Source: Diphasiastrum complanatum
Lineage: Eukaryota; Streptophyta; Lycopodiopsida; Lycopodiales; Lycopodiaceae
Length of the DNA stretch: 60,000 nt
Reading direction: 5' to 3'
NCBI GenBank assembly: GCA_029204225.1
Contig: CM055094.1
Coordinates: forward strand, 32,167,841-32,227,840
Shown here: in pieces, positions 46,260 through 56,794 of the stretch
How positions within the stretch are numbered: the stretch's first letter is position 1
How the letters are laid out: each line of letters opens with the position of its first letter
The notes under the pieces: generated by a model
Seen by the model: only the letters and a program-made list of their open reading frames with translations
Databases searched by the model: none
Told to the model about the DNA's origin: nothing
Position numbers and translations under genes: made by a program

Positions 46260-46740
46260 ATGTGACTAGGACTAGTTGCACTCATGACGCGGCAGTCAAC
46301 TCCTCAGCGGCAACCTGGGTCACGCATGGGTTGCCACAAGAAGTCCTACATGTACAATGTTTCAAAATTTTGAAAGACAGTTTTGCTATGTGGAGCTTGG
46401 AGAGTGCTTACTCAGTGTTTTTCTTTGTCACTTTAGCTTCCTCCATTTCAGTAGCATAATCTATGGCTACCAGGATGTATCTATGCATAGTATGTTTGTT
46501 AATTGGCTTTATTGGTATCACAAAATCAATGTCCCTTTTTTTCAAATGGTGCACGAGAGAGTATAGGTGTCAATGGCCAACGCATAGTGGAAGTGGGCTT
46601 ACCCACCCATTGGCATGGATCACAACTTTTAACAAAATTGGCAACATCCTTATACCAATATTTCACATTTACAATCTTTTTAACTATTAGAAGATTCCCA
46701 TGAAGGTTCTTCTAATAGATTTTAGCTGTTACAATCGTAC
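46260..46740 (-). pseudogene. Ty3/gypsy integrase fragment
   Basis: On the minus strand: KYWYKDVANFVKSCDPCQWVGKP, the CX2C half of the gypsy integrase zinc domain, then, after a one-base frame change near 46525, DIDFVIPIKPINK and YILVAIDYATEMEEAKV, the first catalytic Asp region. The rest is missing. It lies inside one copy of the inverted repeat and is absent from the other. Confidence 0.75.
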
Positions 46741-48139
46741 GAAGGATATTAGAAAGCGGAATCAAGGCCACTAGACTACGGTAGAGAATGTTGACTAAGC
46801 ATGAACAAGGGAGCTCTAGAATCCAAATCTACCGGGATCATCACCACGAACGAAGTTGACAATTAGCGGACCAGCCAACGAGCAAAAACAAAGCCCAACA
46901 CCTCATAACCATATTTTCCGACAAAGAGAGAAAAATAATGGCTGAGTCGACAAAAGTATTAGATCGATTGAAAATATAATGTCAGACACCCATAGAAGGC
47001 AATGTACTCGCAAGCCAAAGGGGCGAGAATTAGACGTTGTTTAATAGATTTCAAAAGTTCACAAGTGAAACATAGTACTATTCATGCACAAACCCAAAAT
47101 CTCTACTCCAAATCCCAAGAAAATATGAATAGCTTGAATATGCCACATTATTTGCCTTGGAGGACTCCTACAAAAAAATAATTTTTTGTTTTGTAAGATT
47201 GCTTGGAAGGTGGAATACAAGGAATTTGACAATTTCTCTCTATGGACATCTATAAAGTGCTTTGACTAGCATTCAAACCATCTAACAACAAAGTTCATCT
47301 TCCTAGAGAGCCTTGTAACATCGGATCCTTTTTGTAGTCTCACATGCATTATATCAAGTCTAGCAATTTTAATTGCATGAATGACTTTGTAGCCTTGCGA
47401 CAAATTTTTGTTGTGTTTATAAAATTTGAGTAGTTTTTCAAGCCTAATAGTTGCACATAAATAATAGTTTTTTTTCATCCTTGTAAGAAAAAAATGGATC
47501 ATTTCTCGGTTATTCCAAATTCAAAAAGAAATGTTGACAAGGAGCTTTCCTTGTCAGATCATAAGTCAAAAGCCATTGTTGATTTAAAAAATGTATTATT
47601 GATTTTGTGTGCGATAGGGGCGTTGGTCAAAAGGACGTGAGTCGTAGCGTGCACAGAATCGATATGTATGGAGAACAATGATGTGGAAAAGACTAGTATC
47701 GCTTCTGTGCGCATGTAGTGTAGTTGGTCTCAGAGAGGAAAGGAGGATCACGCACAAAAGAAATATTTGCAAAAAAAAAAAATTATGAAAAAAGATTATC
47801 GACTTTTGTGCCCTTTACACTCTTCGTCCACACGTGTGAGTCCACAAGTCAACGTGCCACATGGCATAGTCTCATTCGTTGAGGATTTTGCATGTGCTAG
47901 AGACTATAATTACACATGTGCCAGAGACTATAATTACACGTTATTTGTTCATACGAGACACATGTCTATTAATGATTGTTTCGTACTAGAACACGTGTTG
48001 TGTCGCAGTTGGTCCATACTTTCAAACGAGACCGTTGACCCACGTGTGCAAGCAACGAGGGTACATAAGGAAGATTCCCGAGGCCATTTCAACTCTTTTT
48101 TTTTGTTTCTTTCTTGATATCGCTGTTGTGCAACTACCG

Positions 48140-48370
48140 TTAACCCGCTTGGTACCCCACTCTACTGCCCACACACAAAAGTGATACTACTCCATACATA
48201 TTGCTTCTCTGCAATTGTACTTTCTCTCCTCTGATTATGCTCTTGCTCTCGTGCACATAAGTAATATTACCCTCCAAATTGCTACCACGGAGAGGGTAAA
48301 GTAGACAAGGAGGGGTTTCTTTACTCCCACAACTGGGGACTGACTTCCAATAGAACTTTACATCCACCAT
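48140..48370 (-). other. Small ORF in repeat copy 2, start codon intact
   Basis: 76 codons starting MVDVKFYWKSVPSCG. Nearly the same protein as the frame at 8568-8795. No family recognised and no transposon motif. Coding status is uncertain. Confidence 0.3.
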
Positions 48371-48943
48371 GTTGGATTATTCTCCTTCTTACTAATCGAC
48401 TAATCGGTTTTAATCCTCATCCACTGTTTATCCAGTTTTGCAATTTTTTCCGTGTCTTTACACAGTCTGTAGATTTACAAGTGTTTTTACATAGTCTGCA
48501 GAAATACACGGAGTTTGACAATAATGTCGTATTTTCTCTCTCTACAATCCAAACACTTTCGCGTGTCAGAAATCTTGTTTAAAAACACAGTGTCACTTTT
48601 TTGTTTTTTTCGCCTGTCAGGAATCACGAGTGCATTTTTCACATTTTTCAAAGTGCCTCAAATGTTAAGGAAATGACTCTGGCAAAGTGTGGGGCTACCC
48701 TAAATGAGATTTAAGGACTATCAGGTTTTTTGCAAAAGCCGACACTGTCATTTTTTGTGACATTGTCACCTGTGGTAGTTTTAGCTCATTTCTGCAGAGT
48801 GATACTTTTAGTTCATTTATGCAGACGGATTGTTTACGGCCAATTTTTACCGCTTATCAACAATTAATTTCTGAGAAGGAACTAAATGAATGCCAACGAG
48901 CACCAGCCAATTGGCAATCGCATTTGACGACCTAATTGCTTAC

Positions 48944-48951
48944 TATATATA
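48944..48951 (+). promoter_or_regulatory. TATA box in LTR of G
   Basis: TATATATA in a CTTACTATATATAGCTG context, about 70 bp before the CT-rich repeat. Confidence 0.6.
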
Positions 48952-49011
48952 GCTGTTCATATTCATACAGTTTCAAAAAGTTCGAGAAGTTCAACAAGCA
49001 TTTGAATAGTT

Positions 49012-49163
<152 letters not shown>

Positions 49164-49734
49164 CCTGCGAGCTTGAACAATCGTGAGCATTCTAGCTCAC
49201 TTCTTAGAGTTGTTTTAGAAATTGCTAATGTGCTTACTGCTTATCAGCATTGCACTTAATTCAAACTTTCATTTTAGCCGTTCAGAAATAGCTTAGAGTA
49301 CGTGGCTTTGATCCGCAACTTATTGTACTCATTTACTACTGTTTCGTTTTCATACTGAATCAATACTATCTTTTATTGCGTTCAGCTTCATCTCAGAATG
49401 TATGTGTTTCTGTAGTTCTTCACAACTAATTATTTGTCTAGTAATTTGCGACTAATTATTTGTCTAGTGATTCACGACAAATTATATGTCTGATAATTCA
49501 ATGCATTATTGTTTGGCTACGTAATCACTGTAGTACTAATGATTTTAAAATTCGTTACTATAAGATTGAACGTGATTTCTATCACTATTGTTTGAATCAA
49601 AATTGATAGGCATACTCATGCATAGAGAAAGAGGAAGATAGTCTATTCCTCTACGCACGATAAGTTTTCTTTCTTGTCGTTTGAATATTTTTTCATTTGA
49701 CTTCGACCTATCTTTCACACACCTCTTTCCGACA

Positions 49735-49750
49735 TGGTATCAGAGCATTC
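49735..49750 (+). promoter_or_regulatory. Primer binding site of element G (tRNA-iMet)
   Basis: TGGTATCAGAGCATTC directly after the LTR. Similar motifs recur downstream: TGGTATCAAAGCGTTGG at 49798, AATATCAGAG near 49842 and CAGTATCAAAG near 49924. Confidence 0.92.
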
Positions 49751-50003
49751 TATCATAGTATTAGTGCTAGATCATTACTTCTTTATCTGAACCATCATGG
49801 TATCAAAGCGTTGGTTCTTCTTCAGAGCCTAATACTATTTCAATATCAGAGTGAAAGTTCTAATACTTGATATCTTTCGCAATCTCAAATTGATATCATA
49901 TTCTTTAGTTCCTTTCATCGTTTCAGTATCAAAGAATTGATTTCCTGTTGTTGGCATTACTACATCTTAGCGTCATCGATACAATCGACAAACTAAGTTC
50001 CAG

Positions 50004-50839
50004 ATGGATTCTCAAAGTAAAGCTGGTCTTATTGCAGACAAGCTGAATGGATCCAATTATCATTTGTGGAAATTTAAGATGAAGACCTTGCTAATCGCCA
50101 ACGAGTTATGGGATGTTGTTACAGATACAAAAGTAAAACTTGAAGATGACACAGAAGACTCAAAGTAGAAATCGAAGGATGGTAAAGCTTTCGTGTTTAT
50201 TTATCCTCAATATATCATATACACAGATTGGACACATAGCTGAAGCTAAAATTTTAAAAGACGTTTGGGACATCCTGAACTTACTATATGACATGAGGGA
50301 CATAACTACTAAGTTGCATCTACGAAGGAAATTCTTCACATTCAAGATTTCTAATGGTGATTCTCTTCAGAGTCACATTAGCCAGTTAAAGAATCTCTTG
50401 CAATAGATGGCCGCTTTTGGATCAGTCATAGACGATCAAGATGCAATTATGACATTGCTCAAGCTTGCCCTCTACATATGAGAATTGGGTGATGATCATA
50501 TCGACACACTCAGATTTAACTCTTACTAGAGTTGTCACTATGTTGCTGCAAGAAGACAATAGAAGAAGTCAAGACACTTTGTCTACTTTCTCCTCTCAGG
50601 CTCTATATGTCAACAAAGGCTCTAAGCGACAGAAGCAGAAAAGCTCCAAGAAGGCTGCAATGAATCAGAAGCTGACTCAAAGTCAAGTACAATCATTAAA
50701 TCCACAGTCGAAGAAGAAGATTTTTTGCAGTCATTGCAAGCGCAATAACCATGAGATCAAGGATTGCCAAATTCTCCAAGCGAAGAATGCATCCAAGCAA
50801 CCTGATCAACAAGAAAACACAGTTTCATCATCTCCCTAG
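50004..50839 (+). pseudogene. Copia element G gag
   Basis: It starts MDSQSKAGLIADKLNGSNYHLWKFKMKTLL at 50004. Frame changes and stops follow: TAG after DSK near 50166, TAG near 50404 after NLLQ, TAG at 50837. Middle gag (ILKDVWDILNLLYDMRD, LHLRRKFFTFKISNG) and the knuckle CSHCKRNNHEIKDC (classic CX2CX4HX4C, about 50730-50770) are clear. Confidence 0.87.
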
Positions 50840-51235
50840 GTCGAAGTGGACAAACGCGCATTTATGGTCAAAGAACAAAGTGCATTTTTGGATGATTCAT
50901 GGTTTCTTGATTCTGGAGCAACTCAACACATGACCAATCAACGTGAGATTTTCAACTCCTACATGCATTACAGCACAAAGAAATTTGTTCATCTTGGTGA
51001 CAATAGTACTCACACTATTGAAGGTGAAGGTACTGTAAGATTGCGATTCTAGTATGATCACTTTAAACTACTATCAAAGGTCTTATATGTTCCTAAACTC
51101 TCTACAAATCTGTTATCAATAAGTAGAAATACAGATTTAGGTCATAAGGTAGAATTTGAATCTGATCAATGCAAAATTATTGATAGGAGTAATAAGATTC
51201 TTGTACTCGGCAAGAGACAGAGTTACTTATATAGA
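50840..51235 (+). pseudogene. Copia element G protease
   Basis: WFLDSGATQHMTNQ carries the catalytic Asp (about 50908). HLGDNSTHTIEGEGTV and VLYVPKLSTNLLSIS follow. A TAG at 51050 sits where Gln fits (RF-stop-YDHF); otherwise the frame continues into integrase. Confidence 0.87.
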
Positions 51236-52091
51236 TTGGCACATTGTTATTATGAGTCTAGTCAAGCCTTGAAAACCTCTGTTCTAGTCAATAAAGCATT
51301 ATTATGGCATCATCGCTTAGGACACTTGAATTATGCATCTGTTTTGAACACATCCAGACAATCCATGGTTCTTGATCTTGACTATCCTTTTGGTAAGGTT
51401 GATCTCCCTGTTTGTTTTAGCTGCATCTTTGAAAAGCAGGCTAAGTTTTCTTTTAGATCAAACCATAGGCATGCAGCAAAAGGTATGTTAGATATTGTTC
51501 ATACAGATATATGTGGACCTATGCAAATTCCTTCATTGCTAGATGCAAAGTATTTTATTACTTTTATTGACAAATTCTCCAGAAGAAGAGCTGTTTATTT
51601 CATTGAAAAGAAATCAGAGGCTTTCATCAAATTTAGGCAATTCAAAGAGCATGCTGAGAATCAAAATAAAAAATGAATCAAAGCACTGAGGCCAAATACA
51701 TCTCCACCGAATTCAAGGAGTATTGCCTTAACAACGACATTGAGCAACAATACATTGTCTTTTATTCACCTTACTCAAATGGTCTTGCTGAGAGAAAGAA
51801 TAGAACCTTAGTTGAATCAACAAAGTGCATGTTATCACATGTGACATGAAGTCCTTTTGGGCTAAAGTTGTTTCAACAACAACCTATATTCAGAACATAT
51901 GTGCTACTGCTTTTGCGCAGATACCTCGTGATCTCAGGAAGAAGCTCGACTTCCAGAGTATCAAATGTATTTTCATCACCTACACTACTTTAGATGAAGG
52001 CTACAAGTTGTTCAATCCCATCGAGTCGAAGATATTCACTAGCCGTAAGATCAGTTTCAAGACCTCAAAGGAAAAGACAGTCTCTATGTAG
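51236..52091 (+). pseudogene. Copia element G integrase
   Basis: Zinc region LWHHRLGHLNY ... CFSCIFEKQAKF, first catalytic Asp in DIVHTDICGPMQ, then a stop at 51674 and a local loss: the LRSDNGGEY segment holding the second Asp is reduced to an LRP/AKYISTEF joint. YSPYSNGLAERKNRTLVEST with the catalytic Glu follows in another frame, then FQSIKCIFITYTTLDEGYKLFNP. Inactive. Confidence 0.87.
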
Positions 52092-52399
52092 TCGACCTGT
52101 CTGATTCTCCTGACATATTGAACTTTCCAATTCCTTAGTCGACTATTCTCATTCAAGGTCTAAGCTCTTCTACTTTTGATGAATAACAAATTAATGACGA
52201 ATCAGAAGATGATGATGTTGCAGTTTAGCAGCTACAGTATGATGGAAATGATTAACTTTCTCTATTACCCAGAAGATCTTCAAGAGCAAGCAAATCATCT
52301 AACCGGTATATTGACAAGTCTGCAACCTACCTTGTTCAGGAACCGACGTCTATCCAAGAGGCACTCAGTCAGCCTAATTCAGATCTCTAGAAGGAAGCT

Positions 52400-52539
52400 A
52401 TGGATAAAGAGTATTCATCTCTTATCAAGAACCAAACATCGACAATTGTTGAATTATCTACTAGCAGAAACATAGTTGATTGCAAATGGATTTTCAAAAT
52501 CAAGTACAATGTAGATGGAAGCATCAATAGGAGAAAGAC
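52400..52539 (+). pseudogene. Copia element G RT, N-terminal piece
   Basis: MDKEYSSLIKNQTSTIVEL ... IVDCKWIFKIKYNVDGSINRRK, the start of RT, broken off at 52539. The continuation (FVAKGFSQEYNVNYTETF) appears at 54766, so 2.2 kb is inserted between. Confidence 0.88.
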
Positions 52540-54756
52540 GGTCCACATATTCTACACTCTAGAATATGTTAACTGGTTCTTTACTCACTCTCTGTATAGT
52601 TGGTTTATTTCCTTGTTTCTCTTCACCTATTTTGTGTGATTGATTTTTGCATGAGGAATAGCTACTGCACAAGAGTCTTTCATAGAGCATCTCAAGAACA
52701 CATTTTCATTCATCTATCCATCTTCAGATTCCCTTGTACAGCAGTCTAGAATTTTCGAGAAATATTAAAAATCCATGTCAAGTCAGAGTTGATTCCTACA
52801 TCTCATTGTCATATTACTCTTCAAGTCAACTTCAGCAAGATCGAAACAAATTTAGTTAAAATTTGTTCAATCTTTTGTCCAGTCGCATGTTCAACGTGTT
52901 TCAACTACGTGTTAAACACACAGATCCAATCTTGAGCATGAACAATTACCAATAACCACATCCCCACCAACAGGTTTTTTTGGGGGGGGAGAGAGTGGAT
53001 CTGCTTGGATCCATTGGAGCAGTTACGCTGCCAACAACAACATCAGCAAGATCGACAACCAAGGTCACAAGTCAAATATAAAAAAGACAAGGCTAAAGAA
53101 GGCAGATGGGTAATCCGAAGCAACTCAATCAGGGGAAGTATCCCATTCACAACGAAGATCCTTCAAAAAAGAAAAGAAAAAGAGAACACAAGCATTAGAA
53201 AATCAGTCTCCTTTTGCAAATGTCTTGCGGAGACCAAATACCACCTACATTGGTTGATCAGCCAAACGAAGATCTAAGAAGCAGGCGGACCAGCTAGAAG
53301 ACATAAGAAATTAGGCAAAGAAGCTGAGGAGGAAAGGACAAAATTTAAGCAATAGATAAGTCAGATCAGCCTTGATCAAAGGAAAATCTCTGGAGCAATG
53401 ATAGTTGAATTCCCTCCTATGAAGTCCAAAGAGATCCAAAAGTAATGGATCGAAAGAAAGAGTTGTAGAAAAAGAAAGACGAAGAAAACTGTGAACCTAC
53501 AAAATAAAGTGAGCTCCTCACCCAGCAAGTGGTGGTGGCAACATCGTCCAATATGAGTTGTAGTGGGTCCTACAACACATTAGGGGTGGGATGATGTTGG
53601 CTGATTCTGACGAATCCCCAAGATACTCGGACAGAGCAAATCAAGAGCACCTCTCAACTTAGACAGAGGAGGTCTCTGAGTAGACGAGACAAATGAAGAC
53701 TGAGAGTCGAGTATGAAGGTCGAGGAATACTAGTACTAATGACAAGAAAGAACTATGTAAGCCTCATGGTGAATCCCGAAAGATGGAATGACCATGTAGG
53801 AACTAGTATTTCTAGGCAAATGTAATAAATACAAGTAGACCCCTCTTGAAGAAAGTAGAGTGAGCCACCTTTTGATGGTGACCTCTAGTGGAGAGCATTA
53901 TTCCACTTGTAATTTGTGTAATGTAAAAATGCCACTAGGATGCCACCTAAGGAGCTCTCTTGCTTATTTAAGAGACTCCCTCTTTATGAAGAGGAGCTTT
54001 TTGTGTATTGTATCTACTCCATGCTGAAATGAGAAGAGCCTTCACAAGTTTGGTGCATCCATTAAGCTCCTTGATCATGCTTGTTTCTTGAGTGATGCAT
54101 TCATGATCTTGCCCTTCCCTCCTTTGTGTGTGGTTGTGGATTGTAGAGTGGATTAGAGTTGCTGCTTTCCTAGAGTGGATTAGTTTTCTTTTCTTGTTTG
54201 GTTGTTTAATGTAGAAACTAGCATTCAAGTAAACTAAATAGGCTAGAAATGTGGTATAAGTCTTGCATATCCTCCAACATTCTAGTTCTTGATGTTCTTG
54301 GGATGTCCAAGAATCAAAAGACTGGTCGGTTTCTTGATTCTTGGACTTCTAAAATGTTGTAGATTAATTCTTGTTTCAGTTTGTGGATTAATGCAAGTGT
54401 AGCTCAATTTTAGTAAAGTGTAGGATCTGATTCAGTTCGTTTTTAGAGTAGGTAGCTGTAGAAACTATTGAATGTTCATTTGGGTTGCATGCTGATCTGT
54501 AAATGAATGTTCATGGCTTGCATCTCTGTTTAAATGTAAGTGTTTTCAAGAGAGAACGACCCTGGGTTGTCCTCTGACAGGTAGCAAGACAAAATTACTA
54601 CAACGTCAATCCGTCCATTCTGCCTGGCTTGGGCATTGCAATACCAAGAACACATCTAATGAATGCCATGAAGCCTGGTAACAGGAAGAAACAATTCTGA
54701 AAAAGAAGCAAAGAAAGTTAACCAACAGATCCTCTGGAGCAGGGGATCTGTCAACA
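52540..54756 (+). mobile_element. Insertion in G RT carrying family C and another repeat
   Basis: It separates two halves of one RT. AAGAC occurs just before (52535-52539) and just after (54757-54761), a possible 5-bp duplication, but the ends are not TG...CA. Contents: 52580-52715 matches 8345-8475; 52990-53594 is family C interior (purine-rich, no clear protein); 53595-54727 is the C LTR. It may be several events. Confidence 0.55.
53595..54727 (+). repeat. LTR of family C, most complete copy
   Basis: 1,133 bp with TGTTGG/CCAACA ends, preceded by a polypurine-like ACATTAGGGGTGGGATGA, which suggests a 3' LTR. Matches 3330-4181 and the reverse of 44130-45010. No initiator-Met primer site follows. 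Confidence 0.7.
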
Positions 54757-54765
54757 AAGACATGA

Positions 54766-55414
54766 TTTGTCGCCAAAGGATTTTCTCAGGAATACAACGT
54801 CAATTACACTGAGACCTTCAGTCCAGTAGTCAAGCATTCTTCTATTCAAATTTTGCTATCATTTGCTGCTGCAGCAGATTTGGAAAGACATCAAATGGAT
54901 GTACAGACAACATATCTCAATGGAGTTATCAAAGAAGACATTTACATGGTGCAACCTGAAGGTTATATTATCGAGAGTAAACACAATCATGTGCGTAAAC
55001 TCCATAAGGCACTTTATGGCTTGAAGCAATCTGCTCGGGCAAGGTTTCAAAGGATCAATACTTTCCTTATTGCTCACGGCTACACACCTAGCTCTTCAGA
55101 TTCAAATATTTACTTCAAAGCAGTGTAGCAGCCTTTTATCATTATCACTTTATACGTGGATGATAGATTGCTTTTCAGCAACAGTACCGATCTGATAAAA
55201 GAGGCCAAAACAATGCTATCTTCCGAATTTGACATGACCGATCTAGTTAAAGCTCCATTTTGCCTTGGTATACAAATCCACAGAGACAGAAATAGAAGTT
55301 GGTCTACATTACACAGCAGAGGTACATCTACAACATGCTATTCAGATATAATCTCTCTTTGATAGGACTAATCTTTCCACCATGAGGCCTCATAAGCATA
55401 AGGCCCCAACAAAG
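54766..55414 (+). pseudogene. Copia element G RT, C-terminal piece
   Basis: FVAKGFSQEYNVNYTETFSPVVKHSSIQILL, then DVQTTYLNGVIKEDIYMVQPEGY, LYGLKQSARARFQRI, a TAG at 55126, and YVDDRLLFSN with the catalytic Asp pair. It runs to MRPHKHKAPTK, where the LTR of element I interrupts it at 55415. No RNase H remains in the window. Confidence 0.88.
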
Positions 55415-56020
55415 TGTGAAGATTATTAAAATATTATCTTCCTATCTCAAGTTTGGGGTCATGTCCATGGTGATTTTCACTAAAATTCATGTTGTACATA
55501 AAAGGAGTGTGAATTGAGTACATATCCTTCTAGTGTAGCTCAGATTTGAGTTAGATAGGTTCAATTGTGAGTTGACATGCAGTACATGCAACATACATGC
55601 ATGCAGTTACATGTGGATCTATGGTAGGTGAATTAGTTCAGTTAAGTGGACTTTCCATGCAAATTCACTGTAGGAATTCGAGTCTCTCTCATGTAGGGAA
55701 AGCTGGGCATGTTTTCCCACATTGTCAATATTGAGATTTTGGTGTTTTGGACTCATTCTCTCTCTACTTGAGTTTTCTATGCTTGACTTTCTCTCTCTAC
55801 TCGAGAGCAGCCTCTTTTTCCCATATTGAATACTTAGAATTATTTCTGACATTCATTTCTCATAGTGAAGAGTTAGATTTTTTCATCAGATGTATGCCAT
55901 TGTGCTCTTGCCTTAGATTTTTCAAGTATACTGTTCTTTGATCAATCTTGTGCAATCACAACACCTCAGTAAAATCTTGTAGGGTGTGTGATGAAGTTCA
56001 CATGTGCTAAAAACTTCACA
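55415..56020 (+). repeat. 5' LTR of copia element I
   Basis: 606 bp with TGTGAAG/CTTCACA termini, inserted in G RT coding sequence; the preceding 5-mer is CAAAG. A primer binding site follows directly. The 3' LTR lies beyond the window. Confidence 0.88.
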
Positions 56021-56032
56021 TGGTATCAAAGC
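56021..56032 (+). promoter_or_regulatory. Primer binding site of element I
   Basis: TGGTATCAAAGC, one mismatch (A for G) to the initiator-Met tRNA complement. Confidence 0.85.
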
Positions 56033-56794
56033 TTCATGCTTTGAAGAAGTGAGGGTGTATACATCAGATCATCATTGTTTTTGCTTGCAGGAACTTGGAT
56101 TTTGGAGAGGGATTCAAACTCGCTGAGAAACAAGCAATCTATGGATCATAAGTGGATCAAATCAAGGCTGATCTGATCCAGCAGTGCTCTGTACAAACAT
56201 AGAGCTCACACATGTGAAATTAGCTCTCATTAATGAGTGCTACTTCTCAAAGAATGATCCAAATTTGATGTTCTATAGCTTGTTGGATAGGTATTGGAGA
56301 GTAGAATGTGTTGCTCTTGTTTCTAATTCAATTTGATTGGTTTTTAGATGAGTTTTAGGCAATCAGAGAGTTTGAGAGGTTACTCAACTCGTGGGATATG
56401 CCAAAGTGAGCACACATCTGTCTTTTTCACCATTTTCATCAATTTTCACTGTCAATCAAGTAGAATTGGATAGAAGTGAGTGTTCTGAGGTCTTAGACTT
56501 TTTATTTCACACATATTATTGTGTTTGAGTTAAAAGTAAGTTCCTAGAGAGTTTATCAGTACTTTGAAACTCGTGGGAGAGATAGACTTCTTGCTTGCAT
56601 GTGCTTCTTCTTTTGTGATTGAAGCAAGATCCAAATTCAAGATAGATTGATTTTCTGTATTGGGAATTTGTTCTCACATCTGTTGCTAGATTTCATAGGG
56701 TGGATCAACATTTGTGTTAGATCCTCGATTGAGATAGCAAGCAACATCCTTTCAACTCCATTTTTTATCATTACCAGAATTTCTCATCAAGAAG
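56033..56794 (+). other. Leader of copia element I
   Basis: 762 bp without coding sequence. It holds CTCACACATGTGAAAT near 56205 next to CTGTACAAACA, resembling the palindrome region of the A and B LTRs. Confidence 0.6.

Larger units (their letters stand above)
46096..48475 (-). repeat. Dispersed repeat, copy 2 of the inverted pair
   Basis: Reverse complement of 8476-10160 with several insertions. The largest, about 46210-46860, contains a gypsy integrase scrap; another is near 47680-47830. The outer ends correspond to those of copy 1, which defines the unit. Confidence 0.75.
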
